From: Patiria pectinifera
Lineage: Eukaryota > Echinodermata > Asteroidea > Valvatida > Asterinidae
DNA: 64,000 bases
Assembly: GCA_029964075.1 (NCBI GenBank)
Contig: CM057141.1
Location: forward strand, 15,004,001-15,068,000
Direction of reading: 5' to 3'
In this document: positions 51,201-62,607 of the stretch, piece after piece
Numbering within the stretch: the stretch's first letter is position 1
Layout: each line of letters opens with the position of its first letter
Notes under the pieces: model-generated
The model's database searches: none
Told to the model about the DNA's origin: nothing
The model's input: only the letters and a program-made list of their open reading frames with translations
Program-made: the position numbers and the translations under genes

Positions 51201-54200
51201 TTGAATTCCTGAAGAGTTCAACTCATTACATTCAGTATCCAGTGAGAAAAGAACAATTTTAGATTTTTACAAAATGCCCCAAAACTTCAACGTTTTCCAT
51301 AGCCGGCATCATCGAAAAGTCAGTTTTTGACCCAAAATCCATCTTCACAAAATTTGCTCAAAAGTTCACACGAGGTGCCTAGAGGCCAGAATTGAATTCC
51401 TGAAGAGTTCAACTCATTACATTCAGTATCCAGTGAGAAAAGAACAATTTTAGATTTTTACAAAATGCCCCAAAACTTCAACGTTTTCCATAGCCGGCAT
51501 CATCGAAAAAGTCAGTTTTGACCCAAAATCCATCTTCATCAAATTTGCTCAAAAGTTCACACGAGGTGCCTAGAGGCCAGAATTGAATTCCCTGAAGAGT
51601 TCAACTCATTACATTCAGTATCCAGTGAGAAAAGAACAATTTTAGATTTTTACAAAATGCCCCAAAACTTCAACGTTTTCCATAGCCGGCATCATCGAAA
51701 AGTCAGTTTTGACCCAAAAATCCATCTTCACAAAATTTGCTCAAAAGTTCACACGAGGTGCCTAGAGGCCAGAATTGAATTCCTGAAGAGTTCAACTCAT
51801 TACATTCAGTATCCAGTGAGAAAAGAACAATTTTAGATTTTTACAAAATGCCCCAAAACTTCAACGTTTTGCATAGCCGGCATCATCGAAAAGTCAGTTT
51901 TTGACCCAAAAATCCATCTTCACAAAATTTGCTCAAAAGTTCACACGAGGTGCCTAGAGGCCAGAATTGAATTCCCTGAAGAGTTCAACTCATTACATTC
52001 AGTATCCAGTGAGAAAAGAACAATTTTAGATTTTTGACAAATTCCCCCAAAACTTCAACGTTTTCCATAGCGGGCATCATCGAAAAGTCAGTTTTTGACC
52101 CAAAATCCATCTTCATCAAATTTGCTCAAAAGTTCACACAAGGTGTCTAGAGGCCAGAATTGAATTCCCTGAAGAGTTCAACTCATTACATTCAGTATCC
52201 AGTGAGAAAAGAACAATTTTAGATTTTTACAAAATGCCCCAAAACTTCAACGTTTTCCATATCCGGCATCATCGAAAAAGTCAGTTTTTGACCAAAAAAT
52301 CCATCTTCACAAAATTTGCTCAAAAGTTCACACGAGGTGCCTAGAGGCCAGAATTGAATTCCCTGAAGAGTTCAACTCATTACATTCAGTATCCAGTGAG
52401 AAAAGAACAATTTTAGATTTTTACAAAATGCCCCAAAACTTCAACGTTTTCCATAGCCGGCATCATCGAAAAGTCAGTTTTGACCCAAAATCCATCTTCA
52501 TCAAATTTGCTCAAAAGTTCACACGAGGTGCCTAGAGGCCAGAATTGAATTCCCTGAAGAGTTCAACTCATTACATTCAGTATCCAGTGAGAAAAGAACA
52601 ATTTTAGATTTTTTACAAAATGCCCCAAAACTTCAACGTTTTCCATAGCCGGCATCATCGAAAAAGTCAGTTTTTGACCCAAAAATCCAAATTCATCAAA
52701 TTTGCTCAAAAGTTCGCACGAGGTGCCTAGAGGCCAGAATTGAATTCCCTGAAGAGTTCAACTCATTACATTCAGTATCCAGTGAGAAAAGAACAATTTT
52801 AGATTTTTACAAAATGCCCCAAAACTTCAACGTTTTCCATATCCGGCATCATCGAAAAGTCAGTTTTTGACCCAAAATCCATCTTCACAAAATTTGCTCA
52901 AAAGTTCACACGAGGTGCCTAGAGGCCAGAATTGAATTCCTGAAGAGTTCAACTCATTACATTCAGTATCCAGTGAGAAAAGAACAATTTTAGATTTTTA
53001 CAAAATGCCCCAAAACTTCAACGTTTTCCATAGCCGGCATCATCGAAAAGTCAGTTTTTGACCCAAAATCCATCTTCACAAAATTTGCTCAAAAGTTCAC
53101 ACGAGGTGCCTAGAGGCCAGAATTGAATTCCCTGAAGAGTTCAACTCATTACATTCAGTATCCAGTGAGAAATGAACAATTTTAGATTTTTACAAAATGC
53201 CCCAAAACTTCAACGTTTTCCATAGCCGGCATCATCGAAAAAGTCAGTTTTTGACCCAAAAATCCAACTGAACAAAAATTGCTCAAAAGTTCACACGAGG
53301 TGCCTAGAGGCCAGAATTGAATTCCCTGAAGAGTTCAACTCATTACATTCAGTATCCAGTGAGAAAAGAACAATTTTAGATTTTTACAAAATGCCCCAAA
53401 CATTCAAAGTTTTTCATAGACGGCATCATCAAAAAAGTAAGTTTTGACACAAAAATCCAAATTCACAAAATTTGCTCAATAGTTCAAACGAGGTGCCTAG
53501 TGGCCAGAATTGAATTCCCTGAAGAGTTCAACTCATTCATTCAGTATCGAGTGAGAAAAGAACAATTTTAGATTTGTTACAAAATGCCCCAAAACTTCAA
53601 TGTTTTCCATAGCCGGCATCATCGAAAAAGTCAGTTTTTGACCCAAAATCCATCTTCACAAAATTTGCTCGAAAGTTCACACGAGGTGCCTAGAGGCCAG
53701 AATTGAATTCCCTGAAGAGTTCAACTCATTACATTCAGTATCCAGTGAGAAAAGAACAATTTTAGATTTTTACAAAATGCCCCAAAACTTCAACGTTTTC
53801 CATATCCGGCATCATCGAAAAAGTCAGTTTTTGACCCAAAAATCCATCTTCACAAAATTTGCTCAAAAGTTCACACGAGGTGCCTAGAGGCCAGAATTGA
53901 ATTCCCTGAAGAGTTCAACTCATTACATTCAGTATCCAGTGAGAAAAGAACAATTTTAGATTTTTTACAAAATGCCCCAAAACTTCAACGTTTTCCATAG
54001 CCGGCATCATCGAAAAAGTCAGTTTTTGACCCAATAACCCAACTTCATCAAATTTGCTCAAAAGTTCACACGAGGTGCCTAGAGGCCAGAATTGAATTCC
54101 CTGAAGAGTTCAACTCATTACATTCAGTATCCAGTGAGGAAAGAACAATTTTAGATTTTTACAAAATGCCCCAAAACTTCAACGTTTTCCATAGCCGGCA

Positions 54201-57200
54201 TCATCGAAAAAAACAGTTTTTGACCCAAAAATCCATCTTCACAAAATTTGCTCAAAAGTTCACACGAGGTGCCTAGAGGCCAGAATTGAATTCCCTGAAG
54301 AGTTCAACTCATTACATTCAGTATCCAGTGAGAAAAGAACAATTTTAGATTTTTACAAAATGCCCCAAAACTTCAACGTTTTCCATAGCCGGCATCATCG
54401 AAAAGTCAGTTTTTGACCCAAAATCCATCTTCACAAAATTTGCTCAAAAGTGTACACGAGGTGCCTAGAGGCCAGAATTGAATTCCCTGAAGAGTTCAAC
54501 TCATTACATTCAGTATCCAGTGAGAAAAGAACAATTTTAGATTTTTTACAAAATGCCCCAAAACTTCAACGTTTTCCATAGCCGGCATCATCGAAAAAGT
54601 CAGTTTTGACCCAAAAATCCATCTTCACAAAATTTGCTCAAAAGTTCACACGAGGTGCCTAGAGGCCAGAATTGAATTCCCTGAAGAGTTCAACTCATTA
54701 CATTCAGTATCCAGTGAGAAAAGAACAATTTTAGATTTTTACAAAATGCCCCAAAACTTCAACGTTTTCCATAGCCGGCATCATCGAAAAAGTCAGTTTT
54801 TGACCCAAAAATCCATCTTCACAAAATTTGCTCAAAAGTTCACACGAGGTGCCTAGAGGCCAGAATTGAATTCCAACTCATTACATTCAGTATACAGTGA
54901 GAAAAGAACAATTTAAGATTTTTACAAAATGCCCCAAAACTTCAACGTTTTCCATAGCCGGCATCATCGAAAAGTCAGTTTTTGACCCAAAATCCATCTT
55001 CATCAAATTTGCTCAAAAGTTCACACGAGGTGCCTAGAGGCCAGAATTGAATTCCCTGAAGAGTTCAACTCATTACATTCAGTATCCAGTGAGAAAAGAA
55101 CAATTTTAGATTTTTACAAAATGCCCCAAAACTTCAACGTTTTCCATATCCGGCATCATCGAAAAAGTCAGTTTTGACCCAAAATCCATCTTCTCGAAAT
55201 TTGCTCAAAAGTTCACACGAGGTGCCTAGAGGCCAGAATTGAATTCCCTGAAGAGTTCAACTCATTACATTCAGTATCCAGTGAGAAAAGAACAATTTTA
55301 GATTTTTACAAAATGCCCCAAAACTTCAACGTTTTCCATAGCCGGCATCATCGAAAAAGTCAGTTTTTGACCCAAAAATCCGACTTCATCAAATTTGCTC
55401 TAAAGTTCACACGAGGTGCCTAGAGGCCAGAATTGAATTCCCTGAAGAGTTCAACTCATTACATTCAGTATCCAGTGAGAAAAGAACAATTTTAGATTTT
55501 TAACAAAATGCCCCAAAACTTCAACGTTTTCCATAGCCGGCATCATCGAAAAAGTCAGATTTTGACACAAAAATCAAACTTCATCAAATTTGCTCAAAAG
55601 TTCACACGAGGTGCCTAGAGGCCAGAATTGAATTCCCTGAAGAGTTCAACTCATTACATTCAGTATCCAGTGAGAAAAGAACAATTTTAGATTTTTACAA
55701 AATGCCCCAAAACTTCAACGTTTTCCATATCCGGCATCATCGAAACGTCAGTTTTTGACCCAAAAATCCATCTTCACAAAATTTGCTCAAAAGTTCACAC
55801 GAGGTGCCTAGAGGCCAGAATTGAATTCCCTGAAGAGTTCAACTCATTACATTCAGTATCCAGTGAGAAAAGAACAATTTTTGATTTTTTACAAAATGCC
55901 CCAAAACTTCAACGTTTTCCATAGCCGGCATCATCGAAAAAGTCAGTTTTTGACCCAAAAATCCATCTTCACAAAATTTGCTCAAAAGTTCACACGAGGT
56001 GCCTACAGGCCAGAATTGAATTCCCTGAAGAGTTCAACTCATTACACTCAGTATCCAGTGAGAAAAGAACAATTTTAGATTTTTACAAAATGCCCCATAA
56101 CTTCAACGTCTTCCACCGCCGTCATCACCCATAACCTCAGTTTTTCACCCACAATCCCATCTTCACAAAATTTGCTCAAAAGTTCACACGAGGTGCCTAG
56201 AGGCCAGAATTGAATTCCCTGAAGAGTTCAACTCATTACATTCAGTATCCACTGAGAAAAGAACAATTTTAGATTTTTTACAAAATGCCCAAAAACTTCA
56301 ACGTTTTCCATAGCCGGCATCATCGAAAAAGTCAGTTTTTGACCCAAAAGTCCATCTTCACAGAATTTCCTCAAAAGTTCACACGAGGTGCCTAGAGGCC
56401 AGAATTGAATTCCCTGAAGAGTTCAACTCATTACATTCAGTATCCAGTGAGAAAAGAACAATTTTAGGTTTTTTACAAAATGCCCCAAAACTTCAACGTT
56501 GTCCATAGCCGGCATCATCGAAAAAGTCAATTTTGACCCAAAAATCCATCTTCACAAAATTTGCTCAAAAGTTCACACGAGGTGCCTAGAGGGCAGAATT
56601 GAATTCCCTGAAGAGTTCAACTCATTACATTCAGTATCCAGTGAGAAAAGAAGAGCTTTAGATTTTTTACAAAATGCCCCAAAACTTCAACGTTTTCTAT
56701 AGCCGGCAACATCGAAAAGTCAGTTTTGACCCAAAAATCCATCTTCATCAAATTTGCTCAAAAGTTCACACGAGGTGCCTAGAGGCCAGAATTGAATTCC
56801 TGAAGAGTTCAACTCATTACATTCAGTATCCAGTGAGAAAAGAACAATTTTAGATTTTTACAAAATGCCCCAAAACTTCAACGTTTTCCATAGCCGGCAT
56901 CATCGAAAAGTCAGTTTTTGACCCAAAATCCATCTTCACAAAATTTGCTCAAAAGTTCACACGAGGTGCCTAGAGGCCAGAATTGAATTCCCTGAAGAGT
57001 TCAACTCATTACATTCAGTATCCAGTGAGAAAAGAACAATTTTAGATTTTTACAAAATGCCCCAAAACTTCAACGTTTTCCATAGCCGGCATCATCGAAA
57101 AAGTCAGTTTTTGACCCAAAAATCCATCTTCATCAAATTTGCTCAAAAGTTGACACGAGGTGCCTAGAGGCCAGAATTGAATTCCCTGAAGAGTTCAACT

Positions 57201-59491
57201 CATTACATTCAGTATCCAGTGAGAAAAGAACAATTTTAGATTTTTACAAAATGCCCCAAAACTTCAACGTTTTCCATAGCCGGCAACATCGAAAAAGTCA
57301 GTTTTTGACCCAAAAATCCATCTTCACAAAATTTGCTCAAAAGTTCACACGAGGTGCCTAGAGGCCAGAATTGAATTCCCTGAAGAGTTCAACTCATTAC
57401 ATTCAGTATCCAGTGAGAAAAGAACAATTTTAGATTTTTACAAAATACCCCAAAACTTCAACGTATTCCATATCCGGCATCATCGAAAAAATCACCTTTT
57501 CACCCAAAAATCCGTCTTCATCAAATTTGCTCAAAAGTTCACACGAGGTGCCTAGAGGCCAGAATTGAATTCCCTGAAGAGTTCAACTCATTACATTCAG
57601 TATCCAGTGAGAAAAGAACAATTTTAGATTTTTACAAAATGCCCCAAAACTTCAACGTTTTCCATATCCGGCATCATCGAAAAAGTCAGTATTTGACCCA
57701 AAATCCATCTTCACAAAATTTGCTCAAAAGTTCACACGAGGTGCCTAGAGGCCAGAATTGAATTCCCTGAAGAGTTCAACTCATTACATTCAGTATCCAG
57801 TGAGAAAAGAACAATTTTAGATTTTTACAAAATGCCCCAAAACTTCAACGTTTTCCATAGCCGGCATCATCGAAAAAGTCAGTTTTTGACCCAAAAATCC
57901 ATCTTCACAAAATTTGCTCAAAAGTTCACACGAGGTGCCTAGAGGCCAGAATTGAATTCCCTGAAGAGTTCAACTCATTACATTCAGTATCCAGTGAGAA
58001 AAGAACAATTTTAGATTTTTACAAAATGCCCCAAAACTTCAACGTTTTCCATAGCCGGCATAATCGAAAAAGTCAGTTTTGGCCCAAAAATCCATCTTCA
58101 TCAAATTTGCTCAAAAGTTCACACGAGGTGCCTAGAGGCCAGAATTGAATTCCTGAAGAGTTCAACTCATTACATTCAGTATCCAGTGAGAAAAGAACAA
58201 TTTTAGATTTTTACAAAATGCCCCAAAACTTCAACGTTTTCCATAGCCGGCATCATCGAAAAAGTCAGTTTTGACCCAAAATCCATCTTCTCAAAATTTG
58301 CTCAAAAGTTCACACGAGGTGCCTAGAGGCCAGAATTGAATTCCCTGAAGAGTTCAACTCATTACATTCAGTATCCAGTGAGAAAAGAACAATTTTAGAT
58401 TTTTACAAAATGCCCCAAAACTTCAACGTTTTCCATATCCGGCATCATCGAAAAAGTCAGTTTTTGACCCAAAAATCCATCTTCATCAAATTTGCTCAAA
58501 AGTTCACACGAGGTGCCTAGAGGCCAGAATTGAATTCCCTGAAGAGTTCAACTCATTACATTCAGTATCCAGTGAGAAAAGAACAATTTTAGATTTTTTA
58601 AAAAATGCCCCAAAACTTCAACGTTTTCCATAGCCGGCATCATCGAAAAAGTCAGTTTTTGACCCAAAAATCCATCTTCACAAAATTTTCTCAAAAGTTC
58701 ACACGAGGTGCCTAGAGGCCAGAATTGAATTCCCTGAAGAGTTCAACTCATTACATTCAGTATCCAGTGAGAAAAGAACAATTTTAGATTTTTACAAAAT
58801 GCCCCAAAACTTCAACGTTTTCCATAGCCGGCATCATCGAAAAAGTCAGTTTTTGACCCAAAAATCCATCTTCACAAAATTTGCTCAAAAGTTCACACGA
58901 GGTGCCTAGAGGCCAGAATTGAATTCCCTGAAGAGTTCAACTCATTACATTCAGTATCCAGTGAGAAAAGAACAATTTTAGATTTTTACAAAATGCCCCC
59001 AAAACTTCAACGTTTTCCATAGCCGGCATCATCGAAAAGTCAGTTTTGACCCAAAAATCCATCTTCACAAAATTTGCTCAAAAGTTCACACGAGGTGCCT
59101 AGAGGCCAGAATTGAATTCCCTGAAGAGTTCAACTCATTACATTCAGTATCCAGTGAGAAAAGAACAATTTTAGATTTTTACAAAATGCCCCAAAACTTC
59201 AACGTTTTCCATAGCCGGCATCATCGAAAAAGTCAGTTTTTGACCCAAAAATCCATCTTCACAAAATTTGCTCAAAAGTTCACACGAGGTGCCTAGAGGC
59301 CAGAATTGAATTCCAACTCATTACATTCAGTATCCAGTGAGAATAGAACAATTTTAGATTTTTTACAAAATGCCCCAAAACTTCAACATTTTCCATAGCC
59401 GGCATCATCGACAAAGTCAGTTTTTGACCCAAAAATCCATCTTCACAAAATTTTCTCAAAAGTTCACACGAGGTGCCTAGAGGCCAGAATT
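36252..59491 (+). repeat. Satellite array, right block (about 120 units of 190-196 bp)
   Basis: Continuation of the same array in the same orientation. Many units here are about 190 bp, shortened at homopolymers: GAAAAAG to GAAAAG, CAAAAATCC to CAAAATCC, GAATTCCCTG to GAATTCCTG. A substitution variant AACGCTTTCC or AACGCTTCC, absent from the left block, occurs in many units between about 37.6 and 47.6 kb. Four units share a deletion giving GAATTCCAACTCATTAC (37361, 49095, 54868, 59308). Several degraded units occur (for example near 44735, 50770, 53395 and 56091). The array runs into a gap at 59492, so its right edge is unknown. Confidence 0.98.
37620..47660 (+). repeat. Local satellite subfamily with AACGCTTTCC
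   Basis: Units carrying AACGCTTTCC or AACGCTTCC in place of AACGTTTTCC, interspersed with standard units, often every one to three units. I saw none outside this interval. It marks a separately amplified zone of the array. Confidence 0.8.
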
Positions 59492-59991
59492 NNNNNNNNN
59501 NNNNNNNNNNNNNNNNNNNNNNNNNNNNNNNNNNNNNNNNNNNNNNNNNNNNNNNNNNNNNNNNNNNNNNNNNNNNNNNNNNNNNNNNNNNNNNNNNNNN
59601 NNNNNNNNNNNNNNNNNNNNNNNNNNNNNNNNNNNNNNNNNNNNNNNNNNNNNNNNNNNNNNNNNNNNNNNNNNNNNNNNNNNNNNNNNNNNNNNNNNNN
59701 NNNNNNNNNNNNNNNNNNNNNNNNNNNNNNNNNNNNNNNNNNNNNNNNNNNNNNNNNNNNNNNNNNNNNNNNNNNNNNNNNNNNNNNNNNNNNNNNNNNN
59801 NNNNNNNNNNNNNNNNNNNNNNNNNNNNNNNNNNNNNNNNNNNNNNNNNNNNNNNNNNNNNNNNNNNNNNNNNNNNNNNNNNNNNNNNNNNNNNNNNNNN
59901 NNNNNNNNNNNNNNNNNNNNNNNNNNNNNNNNNNNNNNNNNNNNNNNNNNNNNNNNNNNNNNNNNNNNNNNNNNNNNNNNNNNNNNNNNNN
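59492..59991. other. Assembly gap (500 N) at the right end of the satellite
   Basis: Placeholder gap between the satellite and unique sequence. It is a prime candidate for hiding the remaining IST1 exons and the upstream CEP192 exons. Confidence 0.97.
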
Positions 59992-60179
59992 ATTAAATTA
60001 CTTGAGCGCTAACTCGTCATTCTGCGCGCGGACACGCTTTGAAGCCGTCCTAGGCTCAGACATTTTGAATTCATGTGCGTGTTAGTAAAACAAAATGAAA
60101 TTAGATGGATTGAATTTTAAAAGTGTACTCTAAATACTGCTAGGTACATGAGATTCGAACCAGCCAACTGATCCCGTTA

Positions 60180-60257
60180 GCTCGGTGGTCGAGTGGTAAG
60201 ACATCTGCACTAGAAAGCAGGACATCGTGGGTTCGAGTCCCATCCGAGTGATTTTTT
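60180..60257 (+). tRNA. tRNA-like Pol III unit (possibly serine-type or pseudogene)
   Basis: A box TGGTCGAGTGG and B box GGTTCGAGTCC both fit consensus. The T arm GTGGG-TTCGAGT-CCCAT pairs well. The acceptor pairs at about six of seven positions (AGCTCGG with CCGAGTG), and a T6 run follows at once as a terminator. The anticodon arm (CTGC-ACTAGAAA-GCAG) has a four-pair stem and an eight-base loop containing AGA, and the long variable arm expected of tRNA-Ser is absent. A decayed tRNA, or the head of a SINE, is as likely as a functional gene. A B-box-like word on the opposite strand lies about 40 bp upstream. Confidence 0.45.
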
Positions 60258-60565
60258 CCATCTTTCACTCGTGAGGTAACACTTTGAGTATACAGTGTTT
60301 AAACGTCGGTGAAGGGCAAAACCTAATTTAATTTATATCAACCCGACGCAAAATTTCATCCTATTCAAAGCTATTCAATATGTTTTAAAAAATCTTCACA
60401 TGAAGTCATCAATCTACCAAAAATCTACACTCCCCTAATTCTAGAAGCGCATTTGTACATATTTTGGACTAAGAAATATTAATAAGTAAGGGATATTGAT
60501 TTACAGTTTTGTAGGGCAATGCAATCATTCTGAAGTCATGACTGTGGTGGATTGAAAATTTCATT

Positions 60566-60931
60566 AATTTGGGCGATTCACAATGCAGTGCGCCACCAAG
60601 AGTTTGCCATGGAGAGTCAACTTTTCAAGTTTATGGTCGACAAAATATGGCCCATTTGAATGAGTGTCAGTAGACACTTAAGCTAATTTGTTATAGATTA
60701 AGGCAAAGCGTTCTGCCGCCTTACCAAAAATCACCATGTTGAACCAAAGAAAAGAAATGGGCAAACATATACTCGAATCACACGCTTACAAAACTACTGA
60801 CCGAAAAAAACCCGAACAATTTCAAATGTCCCGCGCTGCGAATGTGTCAACCACCTCCCACAATGCACTGGGAAAATGAACTCTCCGTGGCAAACTATTG
60901 GTGGCGCTCTGCATTGTGAATCGCCCGAATT
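60566..60931. mobile_element. 370-bp MITE, GGGCGATTCACAATGCAG family, copy 3
   Basis: From AATTTGGGCGATTCACAATG to GTGAATCGCCCGAATT, near full length and very similar to copies 1 and 2. It lies inside the first coding-exon intron of the IST1 homologue; its end is only about 18 bp from the splice donor at 60950. Confidence 0.88.
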
Positions 60932-60950
60932 ACGCTTGGGTCTGACTTAC

Positions 60951-61066
60951 TCTTTTTCCTCTCCAGAAGTTTCAACCTGTGGATTGCCAGGCGAGCTGAT
61001 GTGGACAATTTGGTGGTTTTGAATCCAGCGCTGAACATTATGTCAGTGTTAGGTATTCAGTGTAGA
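60951..61066 (-). CDS. IST1: IST1 homologue, first coding exon (with short 5' UTR)
   Basis: ATG at 61038 opens MFSAGFKTTKLSTSARLAIH followed by RLKLLERKK and the donor AAAAAGA|GTAAGT. Vertebrate IST1 begins M..SGFK...L...LRL.I.RLKLLE.KK and has an intron at or close to this point, so the match covers the whole of helix 1. IST1 is an ESCRT-III-like protein that binds CHMP1 and VPS4 and acts in cytokinetic abscission and endosomal tubule fission; this basic N-terminal helix belongs to its ESCRT-III fold. The exon starts after a strong acceptor (GTCTTTTTATTTCTTTCTAG) at 61066 with 28 nt of untranslated leader, implying a non-coding upstream exon. Coding part 60951-61038, 29 codons plus one nucleotide. 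No further IST1 exon is visible downstream on the minus strand. Confidence 0.85.
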
Positions 61067-61224
61067 CTAGAAAGAAATAAAAAGACATAATAAGCCAACA
61101 TTTTAGGGACAATACAACTGGTGGTGATGATGAAATTCTTACCAATCTTGAAGGATATAGAAATCTATCATTTTTTTAATATTTGGTTTTGAATTTTCCA
61201 AAAGATTCTTTGAATGGTGGTTGT

Positions 61225-61372
61225 TTAAAGGGAATATACAACATTTGCAAATATCAAAAAATAAAATTACAAAGTTTTTACGAAATACCTTACTAGGATG
61301 TTGGTAACTGACAGTCTAAAGCATCCTGTAAAATTATGGCAGCTGGTGTTAAGTCATTTTCAAGAAAATTGG
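61225..61372 (+). repeat. Dispersed repeat, TTAAAGGGAAGATACAAC family, copy 2
   Basis: Direct relative of 18397-18550. It ends in a G-rich patch where copy 1 has the perfect palindrome. Located upstream of the IST1 exon. Confidence 0.7.
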
Positions 61373-61504
61373 TGGTGGGGGGGGCGCCCAAATGTTAAAA
61401 AGGCGATATGTAGAGTCCTAGTCATGCTAGTTACTCGGACTAACAAAATTAAGACATGTAATTGTAAGAAACTTCTCTGCGCCAGGAGTGTCACGCACTG
61501 ATAG

Positions 61505-62035
61505 AGACTGGATAGCGGATATCCATACACCATTCACACAGAAGACTTTGCATATTGATTAATTTGCCCCCGGTCTCACAAAGATGGCCACGTATGATAT
61601 GAACGTTCTACGCGTATTCACAGCGCGTTGTATCCATAGATATAGAATATAACTTTTTTATACCTATGGTTGTATCAACGGTTGACTCGCATTTTGGTCA
61701 CGTACAAATATTATGATGTTCTAAAAAGGACACATTTCCGTAGTGATTATCATTTCCAAAATGCTAAAAAAGTGAACTGCAACATAAAAAAAAAAGTAAA
61801 CCTCGACTTTAGAAAAATTGTATCTTGGTCAGCAGTGGTGGTCAAAATATAAGTTAAGTGAACCACGATGTTACAAAAGAAATCATGCTGTCTACAAAGA
61901 CGTCAACTTAAAAAAACTAAAGACTTAAACTTAAAATAAAGACGTCCTTTGTTTGTAGATCACTAGCCGGTCTCACCATGGCATCAAATTCATTCATTGT
62001 CATGATTGTGCGGCTCTTTATCCGCTATCCAGTCT
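61505..62035. mobile_element. Possible non-autonomous element with 17-bp inverted ends
   Basis: AGACTGGATAGCGGATA at 61505-61521 is exactly mirrored at 62019-62035, and short GTGTCACG words lie outside both ends. The interior (about 500 bp) is AT-rich and non-coding. A 60-codon open frame inside (61670-61852) has no recognisable content. Confidence 0.6.
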
Positions 62036-62049
62036 TTATAGAGATCAGG

Positions 62050-62152
62050 GGTGTCACGATGTGACAGACATGGCGCATTACAAGTCTCCTTTATTTATAG
62101 GCAGTGTATATTTTGCCGGAGACGGCAAACCTTTAGTAAACGTTAGTTTGCC
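62050..62152 (+). repeat. Two-part repeat cassette, copy 1
   Basis: Word 1, GTGTCACGATGTGACAGACA, runs on to GGCGCATTAC and CTCCTTTATT (62050-62097). Word 2 begins GGCAAACCTTTAGTAAACG and ends GTTAGTTTGCC (62124-62152). The same two words occur in swapped order at 62608-62738. Confidence 0.75.
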
Positions 62153-62448
62153 AGATATGCACTGAACAGGCGCAGTTACTGTTTTTTTTTTACTTAAAAC
62201 ATTTTCCGGTGACAAATTTTAGTCTGGCTCCATTCCAATATTATCGTTGTAACCTCGTATTCACAAGATGGGATTCAGACCATTTTATAATTTCGGACTT
62301 TATTTCCCTTTTAAAAAAAATCCTCCAGAGCCACAAATCTGAAAAAGAAAATGTAATACTCTGCAATAAAATGTTTGAGACATATTAAAATAATAAAAGA
62401 AGAATATTCTTATTTATTTGGGGATGGGAAAAAAACTTAAAAATGTGG

Positions 62449-62522
62449 CGGCGATCGGATTCGAACTCGAGTCATCCCGCTCACTAGAGCTTTTGCTTAA
62501 CCACTACACCAAACGTGCTACA
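62449..62522 (-). tRNA. tRNA-like sequence, probably pseudogene or SINE head
   Basis: On the minus strand: A box TTGGTGTAGTGGTTAAGC and B box GAGTTCGAATCC at normal spacing, followed by T5. The acceptor and anticodon stems do not pair properly, so it is not a convincing functional tRNA. Confidence 0.4.
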
Positions 62523-62607
62523 CAACTTTTGGTGGGAATTTAATACATCTTATAATTCAGCCTTATCTTAAAGAGTACAGCGCCCTCTGTTGATATGGAT
62601 TGCCGCC

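Noticed and set aside
19557..59491. CRISPR array
   Set aside because: The whole unit repeats with no unique spacers, the period is about 195 bp, and the context is eukaryotic.
19557..59491. Calling the satellite centromeric
   Set aside because: No CENP-B-box-like motif was seen and there is no chromosomal information; size and homogeneity alone do not show it.
60951..61040. Reading the 60951 exon in another frame (RWIQNHQIV...) as an upstream CEP192 exon
   Set aside because: Its phase would fit 19180, but the sequence does not match the expected CEP192 strand. The frame starting MFSAGFK matches the IST1 N-terminus along its whole length.
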